From Pseudoalteromonas ruthenica (lineage in GTDB: Bacteria > Pseudomonadota > Gammaproteobacteria > Enterobacterales > Alteromonadaceae), in assembly GCF_008808095.1 (NCBI RefSeq), contig NZ_CP023397.1:124001-188000 (forward strand): a stretch of DNA of 64,000 nucleotides. The letters are read 5' to 3'. Of this stretch, positions 63,217 to 64,000 are shown in pieces; the stretch's first letter is position 1; each line of letters opens with the position of its first letter. Under the pieces are notes generated by a model that saw only the letters and a list, made by a program, of their open reading frames with translations, had not been told where the DNA came from and did not search any database. The translations under genes and the position numbers were made by a program.

Positions 63217-63298
63217 GGACTTATGTCCGCTGAATGTGAACAGCCATCGTCAGTTGCGGCTGTATTGACGGCAACCCACAAAGCACGGACTTTTGTCC
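63217..63298. promoter_or_regulatory. Two GGAC-N4-GTCC palindromes between udk and deoB
   Basis: GGACTTATGTCC (63217-63228) and GGACTTTTGTCC (63287-63298) lie 70 bp apart centre to centre in the divergent region. The second extends to CAC...GTG on its outside. Near-identical paired palindromes upstream of nucleoside genes suggest a repressor operator with looping. The regulator is not identified. Confidence 0.55.
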
Positions 63299-63358
63299 TG
63301 TGTCGCCTAGTAACAAGTCGTTAAAGTGGCTCTATAAAACCACAAAAGTGAGGTGAGT

Positions 63359-64000
63359 ATGGCACGCGCAATTATCCTGATGGCTGACAGTTTAGGTATT
63401 GGTGCAGCTCCAGATGCTGATCAATTCGGCGATGTTGGCGCCAACACACTCGCTCATCTTTTGCAGGCATACGAGCAAGACAAAGGCCAGCCATTAGCGC
63501 TGACAAATCTGTCGCGTTTAGGGTTAATCGATGCATGTGAGGCGGCATCGGGGGCGAGCATTACCATTAATGAACGCCAACAACCACAAGCGGCTTGGGG
63601 CTACGCAAAAGAGCTTTCCAGTGGTAAAGACACGCCTTCGGGGCATTGGGAAATGGCCGGTGTGCCAGTGTTGTTTGATTGGGGCTATTTCCCGCAACAG
63701 CAACCCTGTTTCCCACAAGCATTTATTGATGAGCTTGTAGAGCGCACAGGTATCCCCGGCATTTTAGGCAATTGCCATGCCTCGGGAACGACGATTATCG
63801 CCGAGTTAGGCGAAGAGCATGTGCGCAGCGGTAAACCGATTTGTTACACCTCCAGTGATAGCGTGTTTCAAGTTGCCGCCCATGAGCAAAGTTTTGGCTT
63901 AGATAAGCTTTATGAAGTATGTGAAGTTGCACGGACACTGCTTGATGAGCATAACATTGGCCGCGTCATTGCTCGCCCCTTTGTGGGTGACAATAGCAAC
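63359..64000 (+). CDS. deoB: Phosphopentomutase, partial (cut by window end)
   Basis: The visible 214 residues begin [20 protein letters not shown], the metal-binding N-terminus of Deo[24 protein letters not shown] with the active-site threonine, [19 protein letters not shown], and [20 protein letters not shown] follow. The frame is open to the window edge. DeoB interconverts ribose or deoxyribose 1- and 5-phosphates in nucleoside breakdown. AGGTGAG precedes the ATG. Confidence 0.95.
   Translation, partial: MARAIILMADSLGIGAAPDADQFGDVGANTLAHLLQAYEQDKGQPLALTNLSRLGLIDACEAASGASITINERQQPQAAWGYAKELSSGKDTPSGHWEMAGVPVLFDWGYFPQQQPCFPQAFIDELVERTGIPGILGNCHASGTTIIAELGEEHVRSGKPICYTSSDSVFQVAAHEQSFGLDKLYEVCEVARTLLDEHNIGRVIARPFVGDNSN

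Noticed and set aside
1..64000. CRISPR arrays, tRNA or rRNA genes, prophage
   Set aside because: No regularly spaced repeats, cloverleaf-like sequences, rRNA segments or phage structural genes were recognised in the window.

Overview
The window reads as chromosomal DNA of a marine gammaproteobacterium of the Alteromonadales type (Pseudoalteromonas/Shewanella-like). The reasons are a large secreted hydrolase repertoire, a TonB receptor with a beta-propeller phytase, a respiratory Dld-II-type D-lactate dehydrogenase, a multiheme cytochrome c, a GlyGly-CTERM protease, a secreted tricorn protease and an E. coli-like core (DgkA, AcpH, Udk, NupC, DeoB). The species cannot be fixed from sequence reading alone. 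No tRNA, rRNA or CRISPR array was seen.

Layout. 1-5.3 kb: a LysR fragment, a secreted M20 dipeptidase, a FadR-type regulator, and an MFS transporter gene cut by an intact IS3-family element (3225-4416) with a visible 4-bp target duplication. 5.5-10.7 kb: a tightly coupled minus-strand operon with a NagZ-like GH3 glucosaminidase, the two halves of a D-glutamate cyclase (DUF1445 and DUF4392) as separate genes around a PxpA-like gene, and a D-amino-acid aminotransferase. It looks like a route for catabolism of wall-derived D-glutamate. 10.8-15.4 kb: an AT-rich two-gene insert (an HExxH protein and a lipoprotein) between a decayed copy and the intact 5' end of the D-lactate dehydrogenase gene. 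15.4-17.7 kb: YkvA, AraC and degenerate-GGDEF proteins. 18-23.2 kb: TonB receptor, purple acid phosphatase and phytase, a phytate/phosphate scavenging unit. 23.3-29 kb: a TPR protein, a VanX-like dipeptidase, a membrane protein and tricorn protease. 29.4-35 kb: a cspA gene with an in-frame stop, an LTA-synthase-like phosphotransferase with DgkA, AcpH, and a LysR/DUF2938/TPMT group. 35-44.8 kb: two arylsulfatases flanking a SulP-Usp operon, then an octaheme cytochrome and an outer-membrane protein. 44.9-51.1 kb: a lipoprotein, a multidomain M36 metalloprotease and a trypsin with a chitin-binding module.

51.1-59.1 kb is the most interesting part. Nine co-directional genes, overlapping or separated by only a few bases, encode a 'thermostable hemolysin' (GNAT-like) protein, an acyl-adenylating enzyme fused to a haem-oxygenase-like diiron oxidase, an SDR, a secreted TPR protein, a PmrA/QseB-type response regulator with its kinase, a cupredoxin-fold protein, a polytopic membrane protein and an outer-membrane protein. 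A PmrA-type box (CTTAAG-N5-CTTAAG) lies upstream of the first gene. A near-match lies upstream of the LTA-synthase-like/DgkA pair at 29.7 kb. This suggests one two-component system controls both a lipid/envelope function and an uncharacterised metabolite pathway.

59.2-64 kb: a zinc alcohol dehydrogenase, a periplasmic binding protein, and the nucleoside genes udk-nupC divergent from deoB (cut by the window end), with two GGAC-N4-GTCC palindromes between them.
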